NCBI RefSeq assembly: GCF_900142675.1
Contig: NZ_FRBS01000003.1
Location: 434,001-498,000 of the forward strand
Direction of reading: 5' to 3'
DNA length: 64,000 nt
Source of the DNA: Shouchella rhizosphaerae
Lineage (GTDB): Bacteria > Bacillota > Bacilli > Bacillales > Bacillaceae_D
Shown here: positions 54,354 through 64,000 of the stretch, piece by piece
Layout of the letters: the number at the start of each line of letters is the position of its first letter
Position numbering within the stretch: position 1 is the stretch's first letter
Made by a program: the position numbers and the translations under genes
Notes under the pieces: generated by a model
The model's database searches: none
Told to the model about the DNA's origin: nothing
The model's input: only the letters and a program-made list of their open reading frames with translations

Positions 54354-54974
54354 TTATGATTGGTGGCGCGCTTTCAACGTTTCCAGTACTTTATCCAAAG
54401 GAAGCTTTTGTTCCTGTAAGAGAACGAGGACGTGGTAAAACAAGTCTGCTACTTCCCAACGCAGCTCTTCGGGGTCGCGGTTTTTCGCGGCAATGATTAC
54501 TTCTCCTGCCTCTTCGCCGACTTTTTTCAAGATTTTATCGACACCTTCTGTAAACAAATAGGTTGTATACGCCCCTTCTGGCATTTCTGCCTCCCGCTTT
54601 GCAATCGTTTCTTCAAGGTCGTTTAAAATTTGAAAGCGATCGCCTTCCACCTTGCTAGTACTGCCAGTTAGCGACTGTGAAAAACAACTATATGCCCCTG
54701 TATGGCAAGCAGGCCCTTTCGGTTCCACAAGTACAAGTACAGCGTCTTGGTCACAGTCATAGCGGACGTCAACAACATGTTGTGTATTGCCTGATGTTTC
54801 GCCTTTATGCCAAAGCTGTTGGCGTGATCGGCTGTAAAACCATGTTTCTTTCGTTTCCATTGTTTTTTGCAGCGATTCTTCATTCATATAAGCAAGCGTT
54901 AGCACCGTTTTGCTATTTGCATCTTGGACGATTGCTGGGACGAGCCCGTCTTTATCAAAGCGGATTGGTTTCAT
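54354..54974 (-). CDS. hisI: bifunctional phosphoribosyl-AMP cyclohydrolase / phosphoribosyl-ATP pyrophosphohydrolase
   Basis: A 206-residue HisIE fusion catalysing the second and third steps of histidine synthesis. Residues about 1-110 are the HisI domain ([55 protein letters not shown] with zinc Cys); about 115-206 are HisE ([25 protein letters not shown]). ATG 54974 overlaps the hisF stop (ATGA). Last gene of the operon. Confidence 0.95.
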
Positions 54975-55729
54975 CGGATGCACTCACCTTCTTCCCGTAA
55001 ACGGGCTTTTACTTCTTGAATCGACGTTTCTTTGTAATGGAAAATCGATGCCGCGAGGGCTGCATCTGCGTAATTGTATTTGAACACGTCAACAAAATCG
55101 TTTGCCGCTCCAGCTCCACCAGAGGCAATTACGGGCACTGTCGCTACTTCATTGATCGCTTTTAATAATGGCAAATCAAACCCTGTCTTCGCTCCATCTT
55201 GATCCATGCTAGTTACGAGTAGTTCGCCGGCCCCTAAGCGGACAGCCTCCTTGGCCCAATCGGTTGCTAACCAGTTCGTCTGTTTGCGGCCACCATGTGT
55301 ATACACGCGCCACGTGCCAAGCGCCTGATCAAATTTTGCGTCAATCGCAACAACGATGCATTGTGAGCCAAAATAATCAGCGCCTTCGCGAATAAATGCC
55401 GGGCGAAGCAGAGCGGCTGTGTTAATGGACACTTTGTCTGCGCCGGCACGCAAAATGCGGCGAATGTCAGCGAGCGTGTTAATGCCTCCGCCAACGGTAA
55501 AAGGAATTGCCAGCGTTGCAGCGACTTCGCGGACCACGTCAACCATTGTTTCCCGCCCTTCATGGGAAGCAGAAATATCAAGAAACACAAGCTCGTCTGC
55601 GCCTTCTTTGTCGTAAAAAGCAGCGAGTTCGACTGGATCGCCAGCATCGCGCAAGGAGAGGAATTGCGTCCCTTTCACAACGCGGCCTTCTTTCACGTCT
55701 AGGCATGGAATAATTCGTTTTGCTAGCAT
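54971..55729 (-). CDS. hisF: imidazole glycerol phosphate synthase, cyclase subunit
   Basis: A 252-residue TIM-barrel subunit that, with HisH, closes the imidazole ring and releases AICAR. ATG 55729 (TAATG overlap with the hisA stop) gives the family start [20 protein letters not shown]; Asp11 in CLDVKEG and Asp in the later [13 protein letters not shown] are catalytic. [14 protein letters not shown] and [12 protein letters not shown] bind phosphate. Confidence 0.96.
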
Positions 55730-56451
55730 TACAGCTCTCCTTCCGCCAACGCTTCCTCTAAAGTGAACCGCTTCGTGTACAGCGCTTTGCCGACAATAGC
55801 ACCAGCAAGAGAAGCAGCTCGCAATTGTGCCAAATCGGCAATGCTGCTTACCCCTCCAGAGGCAATCACATTGGCATTCGCTGCCTTGGAAAGAGCAACG
55901 CACGCTTCGATATTCGGTCCTGTGAGCATGCCGTCGCGGGCAATATCGGTAAAAATGAACGTTTTGGCGCCAAAGCGGGCCATTTCAGCAGCAAGGTCTT
56001 CCGCTTTGACGTGTGACGTTTCAAGCCATCCTTCTGTAGCTACATATCCATCACGAGCATCAATCCCGATCGCCATTTGTTCTCCATACTTGGCAAGCAT
56101 TTGTTTCGTAAAATCAGGCTGGTAAACGGCGACACTGCCAAGGACGACACGGGCGACGCCTCCGTTTATATAGCGGTCGATATCTTGTTCGGTGCGAATT
56201 CCTCCCCCAACCTGAACGGGGACGTCTAACTTTTGGGCGATCGTCAAAATCGCTTCATCGTTCACAGGCCTTTTGGCTTTTGCCCCGTCTAGATCAACGA
56301 CATGTACCCACTTCGCGCCTGCGTCTTGAAATGATTTCGCCATTTTATAAGGCGATTCTCCATATATTGTCTCTTTGTTATAATCGCCTTGTTCGAGGCG
56401 CACGCATTTTCCAGCACGGATATCAATTGCCGGATAGATCGTATAGCTCAT
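55729..56451 (-). CDS. hisA: ProFAR isomerase
   Basis: A 240-residue TIM-barrel isomerase catalysing the fourth step of histidine synthesis. [25 protein letters not shown] contains the catalytic Asp, [17 protein letters not shown] and [13 protein letters not shown] bind phosphate, and [14 protein letters not shown] supplies the second Asp. It begins 1 bp after hisH ends and its stop overlaps the hisF start. Confidence 0.96.
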
Positions 56452-56452
56452 C

Positions 56453-57076
56453 TCAATTTCCCTCCACTAGTTGGCCAAAGCGTTTCAGCAGTGCCATGCC
56501 GACAGTGCTGCTTTTTTCGGGATGAAACTGCATGCCATACACTTGCCCTTTTTGCACAATAGCAGGGACACTTTGGTAATAATCACTGCTTGCAACGACG
56601 ATGTCCGTTTCTGTACGGACGACATAAGAATGGACAAAATACACGTAGCCGTCAGGAACACCTTCTGTCAGTGGTGTGGGCCTATGGAATTCAAGCTTAT
56701 TCCATCCCATATGCGGTACTTTGTAGGCGTGCCCCTCTGCCGTCGTTCCAGAAAAACGTTCGACGCGTCCAGGCAAGTAACCAAGGCCTGCTGTTGGTTG
56801 ATGTTCGTTGCTTGATTCAAACAGGAGTTGCATCCCCAGGCAAATGCCGAGTAATGGTTTGTTTTCCGCTACCCAGTTGTCTAAAAAAGGCTGGACGTTT
56901 GTTTGTGTAAGAATATTCATTGCATCAGGAAAAGCGCCGACACCAGGGAGGATCAACGCCTTGGCTTTTGCCAATTCTTCCCCGTCGCTGCTAATAAAAT
57001 AGGGGATCGCTAACCTTTCAAGCGCTTTAGAGACCGAATGGAGATTGCCCATCCCGTAGTCAATGATGCCAATCAT
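56453..57076 (-). CDS. hisH: imidazole glycerol phosphate synthase, glutaminase subunit
   Basis: A 207-residue class I glutamine amidotransferase that feeds ammonia to HisF. The nucleophile Cys is in [15 protein letters not shown]; the His and Glu partners are in [26 protein letters not shown] is the family start. The ATG at 57076 overlaps the hisB stop (TAATG). Confidence 0.96.
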   Translation of the reverse strand: MIGIIDYGMGNLHSVSKALERLAIPYFISSDGEELAKAKALILPGVGAFPDAMNILTQTNVQPFLDNWVAENKPLLGICLGMQLLFESSNEHQPTAGLGYLPGRVERFSGTTAEGHAYKVPHMGWNKLEFHRPTPLTEGVPDGYVYFVHSYVVRTETDIVVASSDYYQSVPAIVQKGQVYGMQFHPEKSSTVGMALLKRFGQLVEGN

Positions 57077-57663
57077 TAAAGCAGCCCCTTCGTTGATAAT
57101 ATCCCTTTAATTCGTGGATCAATTGCCGTTGCTTCATCCAAAGCACGTGCGCACGCTTTAAAAATCGCTTCAATGATATGGTGTGTATTGTGTCCGTAGT
57201 GGACAATAATATGGAGATTCATGCGCGCTTCTAACGCCAATTTCCAAAAAAATTCATGGACAAGTTCGGTATCAAATGTGCCGACCTTCTGGCTCGGAAA
57301 GTCAGCCCTAAATTCCAAATGGGGCCTGTTGCTCAAATCGACAACCACTTGGGCAAGCGTCTCATCCATCGGCACAAACGCGTTTCCATAACGTTTAATG
57401 CCCTCCTTCGTTCCAAGTGCTTCTTTTACAGCTTGACCGATGCAAATGCCAAGATCTTCAGTCGTATGATGAGCATCGACTTCAATATCGCCACTAGCCT
57501 TGACAAACAAATCAAATTGGCCATGCTTGGCAAACAAATCGAGCATATGCTCCATAAAAGGTACGCCTGTTTCGATATCTGCTTTTCCTTCGCCGTCGAG
57601 GTTGAGCCGCAACGAAATGTCCGTTTCTCCTGTCGTCCTTGTTAATTCATAGCTACGAGCCAT
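57076..57663 (-). CDS. hisB: imidazoleglycerol-phosphate dehydratase
   Basis: A 195-residue Mn enzyme catalysing the sixth step. Metal-binding His clusters are [22 protein letters not shown] and [21 protein letters not shown]; the repeated half also shows [16 protein letters not shown] 57663 is chosen because it overlaps the hisD stop (TGATG) and has GGAGG upstream. This is a monofunctional enzyme; the phosphatase is elsewhere. Confidence 0.96.
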   Translation of the reverse strand: MARSYELTRTTGETDISLRLNLDGEGKADIETGVPFMEHMLDLFAKHGQFDLFVKASGDIEVDAHHTTEDLGICIGQAVKEALGTKEGIKRYGNAFVPMDETLAQVVVDLSNRPHLEFRADFPSQKVGTFDTELVHEFFWKLALEARMNLHIIVHYGHNTHHIIEAIFKACARALDEATAIDPRIKGILSTKGLL

Positions 57664-58946
57664 CACATGTCCTCCAATCGAATGTCTATCGCGCGTGCAT
57701 GCGCTTCAAGCCCTTCTAGCCGGGCCAATTCCGTAATCGCTTTTCCATTCTCAGCTAGCGCCGTTTTGCTGTAGGAAATAATGCTTGATTTTTTGACGAA
57801 ATCATCTACTGATAGCGGGCTGGCAAAGCGGGCTGTTCCGTTTGTCGGTAGTACATGGTTTGGGCCAGCAAAATAATCGCCGACTGGTTCGGCACTGTAC
57901 GAACCAAGAAAAATCGCTCCCGCATGTTTGACGCGACCAAGCAATGCTAGCGGCTCTTCTGTGGCAATTTCCAAATGCTCAGGAGCCAATTGGTTAACGA
58001 CTTCAATGGCTTGTGCCAGCGAGGCAGTCACATACAAAGCGCCAAACTGTTCTAATGCTCGCCCTGCTATCTCTTTTCTCGGAAGAGTAGCCAGTTGCCG
58101 TGCTGTTTCTTGTTGGACCGCTTCGGCCAGTTTCCGAGAAGGAGTGACTAACACGGCTGTCGCATCCTCATCGTGTTCCGCTTGGGAAAGAAGGTCTGCT
58201 GCCACATAGGCAGGGTTCGCTTTTTCATCGGCTAACACGCAAATTTCACTTGGCCCAGCAATCATATCAATGGCCACATCGCCAAAAACAGCTCTTTTGG
58301 CAAGGGCCACATATTTGTTGCCTGGCCCTGTAATTTTATCAACTGGGCGCACCGTTTCCGTGCCATACGCCAAAGCGGCCACTGCTTGCGCTCCGCCAAG
58401 TTTATAAATCGTATGGACGCCAAGTTCAGCCGCTGTTGCGAGGACAGCTGGCGGAAGGGTACCGTTTTTGCCAGATGGGGAAACCATTGAAATGTCCTTT
58501 ACACCTGCGACTTGAGCAGGTACAACATTCATAATGATCGAAGACGGGTAAGCCGCTTTTCCTCCAGGTACATAAACGCCTACTGCATCGAGGGGTGTGA
58601 CGCGCTGCCCTAAAATCGTGCCGTCAGGGGCTGTTTGAAACCACGACTTCGCTTTTTGTTGTTCGTGAAAAGCACGGACATTGGCAATTGCTTGGCGAAT
58701 CGCTGCCAAAACGGGTTGATCAATGTGGCGGTAAGCATTGTCCAATTCTGCCTTCGTAACACACAAGTCTGTTAATTCCACTCCATCAAATTGTTGCGTG
58801 TAATCGACTAACGCTTGATCGCCTTCCTTTTTTACCGTTTCAATGATCGTGTTCACAGTGGCGATTTCGGCTTCGCTTCCATGGAGCCCGCTGCGCTTTA
58901 AGGAAACCGCCTCTCCTTCTTTTAGCTCAATGATCTTCACTGCCAT
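57663..58946 (-). CDS. hisD: histidinol dehydrogenase
   Basis: A 427-residue zinc enzyme making histidine from histidinol through two NAD-dependent oxidations. [27 protein letters not shown] binds [32 protein letters not shown] and [14 protein letters not shown] are conserved, with zinc His in the last two and the base in [11 protein letters not shown] 58946 overlaps hisG by 20 bp; GTG 58940, with better spaced AGAGGGGG, is an alternative. Confidence 0.96.
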
Positions 58947-59568
58947 CCCCCTCTATAACAGTCGCCAAACGCTCAACCATATCATGAATTTCACCGGCGC
59001 GCATCCGGTAACTAGCAGGATTGACAATAAAGCGCGACGTGATTTTTCTAATTTGCTCCAATTCGACTAGGCCATTTTCTTTCAGCGTTTGCCCCGTTGA
59101 CACGATGTCGACAATTCTGCCGGCAAGTCCCATGATCGGCGCTAACTCGATTGAGCCATTCAATTTAATAATCTCAACTTGCTCCCCTTGTTCTTTAAAA
59201 AACTGCGATGCCACGTTTGGGTATTTTGACGCTACTTTTGGATTTAATTCGCCTCGTTGGTACGTCGGCAGCGCCGCCACCGCCAAATGACAAGCGCTAA
59301 TGTTCAAGTCGAGCACTTCATGGACATCACGCTTTTCCTCCAACATGACATCCTTGCCAGCAACACCGACGTCAGCAACACCGTGTTCCACATAAGTAGG
59401 AACATCCATCGGCTTCGCTAAGATAAAACGGAGCGATTCATTCGGCACATCGATAATGAGCTTGCGCGATTGCTCAAACGAACTTGGCAAATTATAGCCA
59501 GCCGAACGGAGCAGCTGAACAGCCTCCTCAAAAATCCGCCCCTTCGGCATCGCCATTGTCAGTGTCAT
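58927..59568 (-). CDS. hisG: ATP phosphoribosyltransferase, short form
   Basis: A 213-residue catalytic subunit of the first and committed step of histidine synthesis. The short form lacks the C-terminal regulatory domain and requires HisZ, encoded just upstream. [28 protein letters not shown] and the phosphoribosyl loop [26 protein letters not shown] are visible. It overlaps the hisZ stop by 4 bp. Confidence 0.96.
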
Positions 59569-60746
59569 CGCTTGCCCTCCTCTGTTTTGCCGATTAAGTA
59601 AACAATTTCTTCATAACTAGCGGACATTTTATCGATGTCGTCAACGCCTGCCACATCTTGTAAGACGACTTGCATCCCCTTCTCCCGAAGCGCAGTCGCT
59701 TTTCGATAGGCTTCTTGGCGCCGTTCCCTGCTATAAAGCAAGCAACGCTTTTTCGGCTGCACTTCTAGTTTGCCTACTGCTTCCGCAAGCAGATCCAAAC
59801 GCAACCCGAAGCCAGTCGCAGGACCAGGACGGCCGAATTTGGCAAGCAAATGGTCATAGCGTCCGCCACCGCCAAGGGGACGGGGGAGGCGGTCATGGTA
59901 AACTTCAAAAATGCAACCTGTATAATAGCTCATATGGAGGACAAGGCTTAAGTCAAGTTTCATATAACGGGTAAGCCCTCCCTCTTTCAAGCCTTGCCAA
60001 AGGTCTCGCAGCTCCGCCACAGCCTGTTTGCCTTCTGCTGATTCGGTTAGCTGCTCCGCTTCAGCAAGAATCGCTTCATTGCCGCGCAACCGGCTTAGTT
60101 TTAACAGCTTCTTTTCATCAATCGATGATAGCCCAAATGCCTTTACTTGCTCTTTGAAACCAACATCGTTCTTTTCATAGAGTTGCCTCCGCAACAGCTC
60201 AGCCCGTTCTTCAGTGCCAACAATTTCTAAAAATAACGCATTTAAGAAACCGATATGGCCGACGGCAACTTGAAAATGGTCAAGACCTGCTTGAATAAGA
60301 GCTCTGTTCAACAACAGCAACATTTCCCCGTCAGCACTGGCGGTATGATCACCAACAAGCTCAACGCCGACTTGTGCAAATTCGGCAGGACGCCCGCCTT
60401 CCGTTTGCAAAGCTCGATAAAGGCTTGAACAGTACGATAACCTAAGTGGATAAGGGATGTCTTTCATACTTGAGGAAACGAGCCGAGCAATTGGCGCCGT
60501 CATATCAGGGCGCAAAACGAGCGTATTTCCATGAAAATCAATTAACTTGAATAACTGCTTATCTGAAATAGCAGACGCTTTCCCGACTGTTTCATAATAT
60601 TCAAGCGTCGGCGTTTGTACTTGCTCGTATCCCCATAACCGAAACTCTTGCAATACACGATCGCCTAATTTTCGTTGCATTGAATGCAAATTCGGCAGCA
60701 CATCGCGCATGCCTAAAGGTTTTTCAAACATAAAAGGCTCAGACAC
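59565..60746 (-). CDS. hisZ: ATP phosphoribosyltransferase regulatory subunit
   Basis: A 393-residue histidyl-tRNA synthetase paralogue that does not charge tRNA but forms the active, histidine-inhibited complex with short HisG. Class II synthetase-like motifs remain ([25 protein letters not shown]); the anticodon-binding domain is missing or reduced. GTG 60746 has AGGAG 9 bp upstream. It is the first gene of the his operon. Confidence 0.93.
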   Translation of the reverse strand: MSEPFMFEKPLGMRDVLPNLHSMQRKLGDRVLQEFRLWGYEQVQTPTLEYYETVGKASAISDKQLFKLIDFHGNTLVLRPDMTAPIARLVSSSMKDIPYPLRLSYCSSLYRALQTEGGRPAEFAQVGVELVGDHTASADGEMLLLLNRALIQAGLDHFQVAVGHIGFLNALFLEIVGTEERAELLRRQLYEKNDVGFKEQVKAFGLSSIDEKKLLKLSRLRGNEAILAEAEQLTESAEGKQAVAELRDLWQGLKEGGLTRYMKLDLSLVLHMSYYTGCIFEVYHDRLPRPLGGGGRYDHLLAKFGRPGPATGFGLRLDLLAEAVGKLEVQPKKRCLLYSRERRQEAYRKATALREKGMQVVLQDVAGVDDIDKMSASYEEIVYLIGKTEEGKR

Positions 60747-60811
60747 AACGTTCGCTCCTAACTGCCCTTTACTTTAGTTTGCTAAATCACTAATGAAGTA
60801 AAGTTTTTTCT

Positions 60812-60840
60812 AGTTTACAATTGCCCTAACGAAAAGTCAA
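60812..60840 (-). promoter_or_regulatory. promoter of the his operon
   Basis: On the minus strand -35 TTGACT (60840-60835), 17-bp spacer, -10 TAAACT (60817-60812), about 66 bp above hisZ. No T-box or attenuator was seen in the short leader. Confidence 0.65.
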
Positions 60841-60852
60841 CTGGCCCATTTA

Positions 60853-60887
60853 CAAAAAAACGTACAATAGCTAACGCTATTGTACGT
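60853..60887 (-). terminator. terminator of the hprK-lgt-ppaX unit
   Basis: ACGTACAATAGC (60860-60871) and GCTATTGTACGT (60876-60887), a perfect 12-bp stem with a 4-base loop, followed by seven T residues on the minus strand, just past the acyltransferase stop. Confidence 0.95.
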
Positions 60888-60891
60888 GGAG

Positions 60892-61371
60892 TTACCTTAT
60901 TTGTTTCATTGGATTTCCAGCGACAAACGCTCCTGGAGGCACATCTTTATGGACAACGGTCCCCGCGCCTACAATGGCGCCATCGCCAATCGTCACGCCT
61001 GGAAGAATCGTACAATTGGCGCCAACCATCACCCTGTCGCCAATCACCACATGGCCGAGTCGATACTCTTCAATCAAATATTCATGAGCCAAAATCGTCG
61101 TATTGTAGCCAATAATGGAGTTGGCTCCTATTTTTATTCTCTCAGGAAACATGACATCGACCATGACCATTAAAGCGATTGCTGTCTGGCTGCCAATTTC
61201 CATCTTCAAAAACACACGGTAAAGCCAGTTTTTCATTCGCAGCGATGGGGTGAAGCGCGCTATTTGGGCAACGGCAAACGTTTTTGCGACTTTCCAAAAG
61301 GAAACGGTTCGGTAAAGCTGCCACAATGAGTTCGACCCGCTTACCGGGAAACGTTCTGTCTTCCTGCTCAC
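60892..61371 (-). CDS. yvoF: acyltransferase of the left-handed beta-helix type
   Basis: A 159-residue hexapeptide-repeat acetyltransferase similar in context to B. subtilis YvoF. The repeats are visible from about residue 80 ([58 protein letters not shown]) and the end [13 protein letters not shown] is typical for maltose/galactoside-type acetyltransferases. The acceptor is not known. GTG 61371 overlaps the ppaX stop (GTGA). Confidence 0.85.
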   Translation of the reverse strand: MSRKTERFPVSGSNSLWQLYRTVSFWKVAKTFAVAQIARFTPSLRMKNWLYRVFLKMEIGSQTAIALMVMVDVMFPERIKIGANSIIGYNTTILAHEYLIEEYRLGHVVIGDRVMVGANCTILPGVTIGDGAIVGAGTVVHKDVPPGAFVAGNPMKQIR

Positions 61372-62009
61372 AGGCGATTCACGATTTCAACCAGCTCTTC
61401 CATCGTTGCTGGTATGTAATCTGGCGCAAATGTGCGCAAATGCTCAGCGCCTTTTAATGCCCAGCCAACCGCAACCGTTTTCGTACCTGCTGCTTTTCCT
61501 GCCAATACGTCGTGTGAATTGTCACCAACCATGATCGCTTCTTCAGGTTTTGAATCAAGTTGCCTAAGAGCTTCCAATAATGGCTCGGGATGCGGTTTTG
61601 CATGTTTTACATCGTCCAAGGCGACGATTACATCAAAGTACGGGGAAAGCCCCATCAACTCTAAGCCCATTTGCGCGGTTTCCCTGATTTTAGTCGTCAC
61701 GACCGCTAGCTTGTAACCTTGTTTATGCAGTGTTTGGATGCCTGTTTTAACACCTGGGTATTCCTTTACAAGCGCATCATGTTGTTGATGGTTAAAATCA
61801 CGGTATGTGCGAACCCATTTTTCGGCACGGGAAGCATCAATGCGTGAAAAGCTGTCTACAAGCGGTGGACCGATAAATGGCAACACCGTTTCCCGGGTAT
61901 AGACACCTGGAAAATCTGGTTCCAATGTATGGAGAAAAGATTGGATAATCAATTCATTTGTATCTATCAATGTCCCATCCAAATCAAATAGCAACGTATT
62001 AATGGTCAT
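61368..62009 (-). CDS. ppaX: pyrophosphatase PpaX (HAD family)
   Basis: A 213-residue HAD hydrolase that removes the pyrophosphate formed when HprK dephosphorylates HPr-Ser-P. ATG 62009 is chosen because the protein then starts with the HAD motif [14 protein letters not shown]; motif II is [37 protein letters not shown]. It overlaps the previous gene by 11 bp and lies in the hprK-lgt operon, which supports the PpaX assignment. Confidence 0.93.
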   Translation of the reverse strand: MTINTLLFDLDGTLIDTNELIIQSFLHTLEPDFPGVYTRETVLPFIGPPLVDSFSRIDASRAEKWVRTYRDFNHQQHDALVKEYPGVKTGIQTLHKQGYKLAVVTTKIRETAQMGLELMGLSPYFDVIVALDDVKHAKPHPEPLLEALRQLDSKPEEAIMVGDNSHDVLAGKAAGTKTVAVGWALKGAEHLRTFAPDYIPATMEELVEIVNRL

Positions 62010-62952
62010 AAACAGCATCCTTTCCGAAGTTCCCTTGTTTCCTCTTCTCAAGCTGTGTCCAGAGACGGGAAATCACCATTGTTAACAGCAGTGCTGTCAA
62101 AAGGCGTATAACAAGCAATGGCCACACTTGAATGCCAAGGACGAGAAACACCAGCGTATCCTCGACAACCGCATGGCAAGCAACGAGAAAAATAAACACC
62201 ACATACAAATCTTTCTTTTTTACACGGTCTTCTTTGACGGCATCGATCATCACGCCAGCCCCGTAGGCTAAGCCAATGGTTAATCCAGAAGCGAGTGTAA
62301 CAGCAGTGTTTTCCCCGACACCAATCAATCGCGTCAGCGGCGCTAAACTTTTCGAAATAACGGCAAGCCAGTTGCGCTCACGCATGATTTGGACAACAAG
62401 CATAAGGGGAATGACAATGGCCGCTAATTGAACAACACCTAAAAAGGCAGTCCATAAACCATCGGCTACCATTCCCATAACCCCAGTTGCTTGAGGCCCT
62501 TGGGCTGAAGCCAGCCCATAGACCGCTTGTTCGCTCCCGCCACTCCAGACAAGATTGATGATAAAGGCTGCGGCCACAGCTAGAAAAATCCGCACTGCCA
62601 CAATAACCGATACGCGGACGCCTACCTTTGTCGCAACCGCAGATTCGATAATAAGATTGTGTGAAAAAGAAAGCATAATCGCTAAAATAAATACTTCTTT
62701 TACAGTAAAGTCAAATGTCAAAATCGCGCCGATGCCTGCGTATAAATTAAGTACATTGCCAATAACTAAAGGAATTGCCGCTTCTCCAGGCAAACCAATC
62801 AAGCCCATTAAAGGGGCGATCAGCTTAGCGAGCCAATCGAGTAGAGGCGTATAGCCTAGCAAAGTAACAATGAGCGTAACCGGAAAAATAATTTTCCCGA
62901 GCGTCCATGTTGTTGACAGGCCGGACAACAAGCCTCGTTTCACCATTCCCAT
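61999..62952 (-). CDS. yvoD: nucleoside-recognition (Gate) domain membrane protein
   Basis: A 317-residue membrane protein with about eight hydrophobic segments and Gate-domain motifs (LIGLPGEAAIPLVIGNVLNLYAGIGAILTFDF and ASGLTIGLAYGAGVMIDAV). It corresponds in position to B. subtilis YvoD, whose role is unknown. ATG 62952 has GAGGGAAG upstream. It lies 15 bp after lgt. Confidence 0.85.
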   Translation of the reverse strand: MGMVKRGLLSGLSTTWTLGKIIFPVTLIVTLLGYTPLLDWLAKLIAPLMGLIGLPGEAAIPLVIGNVLNLYAGIGAILTFDFTVKEVFILAIMLSFSHNLIIESAVATKVGVRVSVIVAVRIFLAVAAAFIINLVWSGGSEQAVYGLASAQGPQATGVMGMVADGLWTAFLGVVQLAAIVIPLMLVVQIMRERNWLAVISKSLAPLTRLIGVGENTAVTLASGLTIGLAYGAGVMIDAVKEDRVKKKDLYVVFIFLVACHAVVEDTLVFLVLGIQVWPLLVIRLLTALLLTMVISRLWTQLEKRKQGNFGKDAVYDH

Positions 62953-62967
62953 CCGTATCTTCCCTCT

Positions 62968-63801
62968 CTATTTTCTCTGTTTTGTAGCTGCGTCTGGATT
63001 CAAGTACCGCGGCGGTTTTACCCAAAGGCGCCGGTATACCCAAAGGGCAATTGCTGCCACGACCAAAATGATCGATAAAAGCTGCGCTGTGCGAAGGGAA
63101 TCGCCAATTAATAAATAGTCTAACCGCATGCCTTCGATCACAAAACGTCCAACCGAATACCAAATTACATACGATAAGAATAGTTCGCCTTGGCGCAAGT
63201 TTGCTTTGCGAAGGAGCAATAGCACGACTACTCCTAGCACGTTCCAAAGCGATTCGTACAAAAATGTCGGTTGATAGTACGTCCCATTAATATACATTTG
63301 ATTAATAATCCAATCAGGCAAAAACATCCCCTCAAGAAATTCCCTTGTGACTTCCGCCCCGTATACTTCTTGATTGACAAAATTGCCCCAGCGGCCAATC
63401 GCTTGGCCAATCAAAATGCTAGGCGCCGCCACATCGGCGAGTTTCCAAAACGACAACCCACGTTTTTTGGCAAACACAATCGCTGTGACAACCGCTCCAA
63501 TTAAAGCGCCATGAATCGCTATTCCGCCTTCACGCAAATAAAAAACACTAATTGGATTATCAGCAAACTGCTCCCACCGAAAAATAACGTAGTAAGCTCG
63601 AGCCGATAGAATGGAAATCGGCAACGCCCAGACTAGCAAATCAGCAAACGTCTCCTGCGGCAGTCCTCGCTTAACCGACTCGCGCCGCGCCATAAAATAA
63701 CCGACGGCGACTCCAAGCAGAATGAGGACGGCATACCAATAAATCGCGATGGGCCCAAGCTGGACAAAAACGCGGTCAATCGGTTCAATTTGTTCTTCCA
63801 T
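62968..63801 (-). CDS. lgt: prolipoprotein diacylglyceryl transferase
   Basis: A 277-residue membrane enzyme with about seven segments that adds diacylglycerol to the lipobox Cys of prelipoproteins. The Lgt motif [17 protein letters not shown] is complete, and [12 protein letters not shown] and [11 protein letters not shown] follow. It would modify the TctC- and OpuCC-type lipoproteins seen in this window. ATG 63801 follows GGGGAGACG. It lies 20 bp after hprK. Confidence 0.96.
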   Translation of the reverse strand: MEEQIEPIDRVFVQLGPIAIYWYAVLILLGVAVGYFMARRESVKRGLPQETFADLLVWALPISILSARAYYVIFRWEQFADNPISVFYLREGGIAIHGALIGAVVTAIVFAKKRGLSFWKLADVAAPSILIGQAIGRWGNFVNQEVYGAEVTREFLEGMFLPDWIINQMYINGTYYQPTFLYESLWNVLGVVVLLLLRKANLRQGELFLSYVIWYSVGRFVIEGMRLDYLLIGDSLRTAQLLSIILVVAAIALWVYRRLWVKPPRYLNPDAATKQRK

Positions 63802-63821
63802 TCCGTTCGTCTCCCCTGTCT

Positions 63822-64000
63822 TTAAAATTCATTTTCCCCTTGTTCAATCACTTGGGTTAAACGTTCCGAAAATTCTTGTGCTGCATTAAAGCCTAATCGT
63901 TTCAGGCGGAAATTCATCGCAGCTACCTCAATAATAACAGCTAAATTTCGCCCTGGACGAACAGGGACGGTCATTTTGGTAATTTCCGTATCAAAAATTT
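63822..64000 (-). CDS. hprK: HPr kinase/phosphorylase, C-terminal part (cut by the window edge)
   Basis: The last 58 codons and stop are present. [33 protein letters not shown] matches the conserved C-terminal region of HprK. The enzyme phosphorylates Ser46 of HPr and Crh in response to fructose 1,6-bisphosphate and ATP, and reverses it with phosphate. It is the promoter-proximal gene of the hprK-lgt-yvoD-ppaX-yvoF unit. Confidence 0.95.
   Translation of the reverse strand, partial: IFDTEITKMTVPVRPGRNLAVIIEVAAMNFRLKRLGFNAAQEFSERLTQVIEQGENEF

Noticed and set aside
60747-60811. T-box or attenuator for the his operon
   Set aside because: The leader from the predicted start to hisZ is only about 60 bases, too short for a T-box, and no competing stems or His codon run is visible.
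61142-61324. Possible small protein antisense to the acyltransferase
   Set aside because: No start signal or protein-like pattern; it lies entirely inside a coding gene.

Overview
The window is a densely packed stretch of a low-to-mid G+C Firmicute chromosome. Most blocks keep Bacillus subtilis gene order (fadNAE; secG-est-rnr-smpB-ssrA; cggR-gapA-pgk-tpiA-gpmI-eno; trxB/yvcIJK-whiA-crh; hisZGDBHAFIE; hprK-lgt-yvoD-ppaX-yvoF). Regulatory sites of the Bacillus type (FadR, CggR, CtsR, cre) sit in the expected places. Codon use, several GTG/TTG starts and the accessory genes suggest an alkaliphilic Bacillus of the Shouchella/Alkalihalobacillus clausii type; that assignment is inference. No rRNA, tRNA, CRISPR array, insertion sequence or prophage was seen.

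Layout, left to right. (1) 1-3765: fatty-acid beta-oxidation operon fadN-fadA-fadE (minus strand) behind a promoter and a FadR-like operator. (2) 3816-6988: an MFS transporter divergent from an SgrR-like regulator, with a nested dyad between them. (3) 7005-13297: accessory genes: a glycosyltransferase, a polysaccharide deacetylase whose tail overlaps an antisense small membrane protein gene, a secreted LipA-type lipase, a 4-aminobutyrate transaminase with a YjiH-type membrane protein, and a VOC protein. (4) 13427-20278: the trans-translation and RNA decay block ssrA, smpB, rnr, est, secG, with DoxX, a second hydrolase and a luciferase-like oxidoreductase inserted. (5) 20348-28272: a PPOX-fold protein, then a seven-gene operon: GntR regulator, 5-dehydro-4-deoxyglucarate dehydratase, aldehyde dehydrogenase, an atypical enolase-superfamily enzyme and a tripartite tricarboxylate-type transporter tctCBA. 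It looks like an aldarate uptake and catabolism unit.

(6) 28308-35436: the lower glycolysis operon with its repressor CggR, operator and promoter. (7) 35628-36965: a Rap-type TPR regulator overlapping a Phr-type precursor that carries three tandem 11-residue repeats with an invariant DKGDIT core; this is the most striking local system. (8) 36999-41580: glutaredoxin-like gene, sigL with a cre-like upstream site, CtsR-controlled clpP, an M20 peptidase that seems to start at CTG, and a DUF4870-type membrane protein. (9) 41873-45392: a four-gene OpuC-type osmoprotectant ABC transporter. (10) 45541-51498: crh, whiA, yvcK, rapZ/yvcJ, yvcI, trxB and a TPR protein. (11) 51733-54256: a CYP152 fatty-acid peroxygenase, a truncated EamA permease remnant and a GNAT protein. 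(12) 54307-60840: the eight-gene histidine operon with its promoter and terminator. (13) 60853-64000: acyltransferase, ppaX, a nucleoside-recognition membrane protein, lgt and the 3' part of hprK.

Several parts connect. HprK phosphorylates Ser46 of Crh, and phosphorylated HPr or Crh activates CcpA, which would act at the cre-like site above sigL. SmpB, tmRNA and RNase R work together in ribosome rescue. CggR senses fructose-1,6-bisphosphate to control the glycolytic operon. FadR would couple fatty acids to the fad operon.
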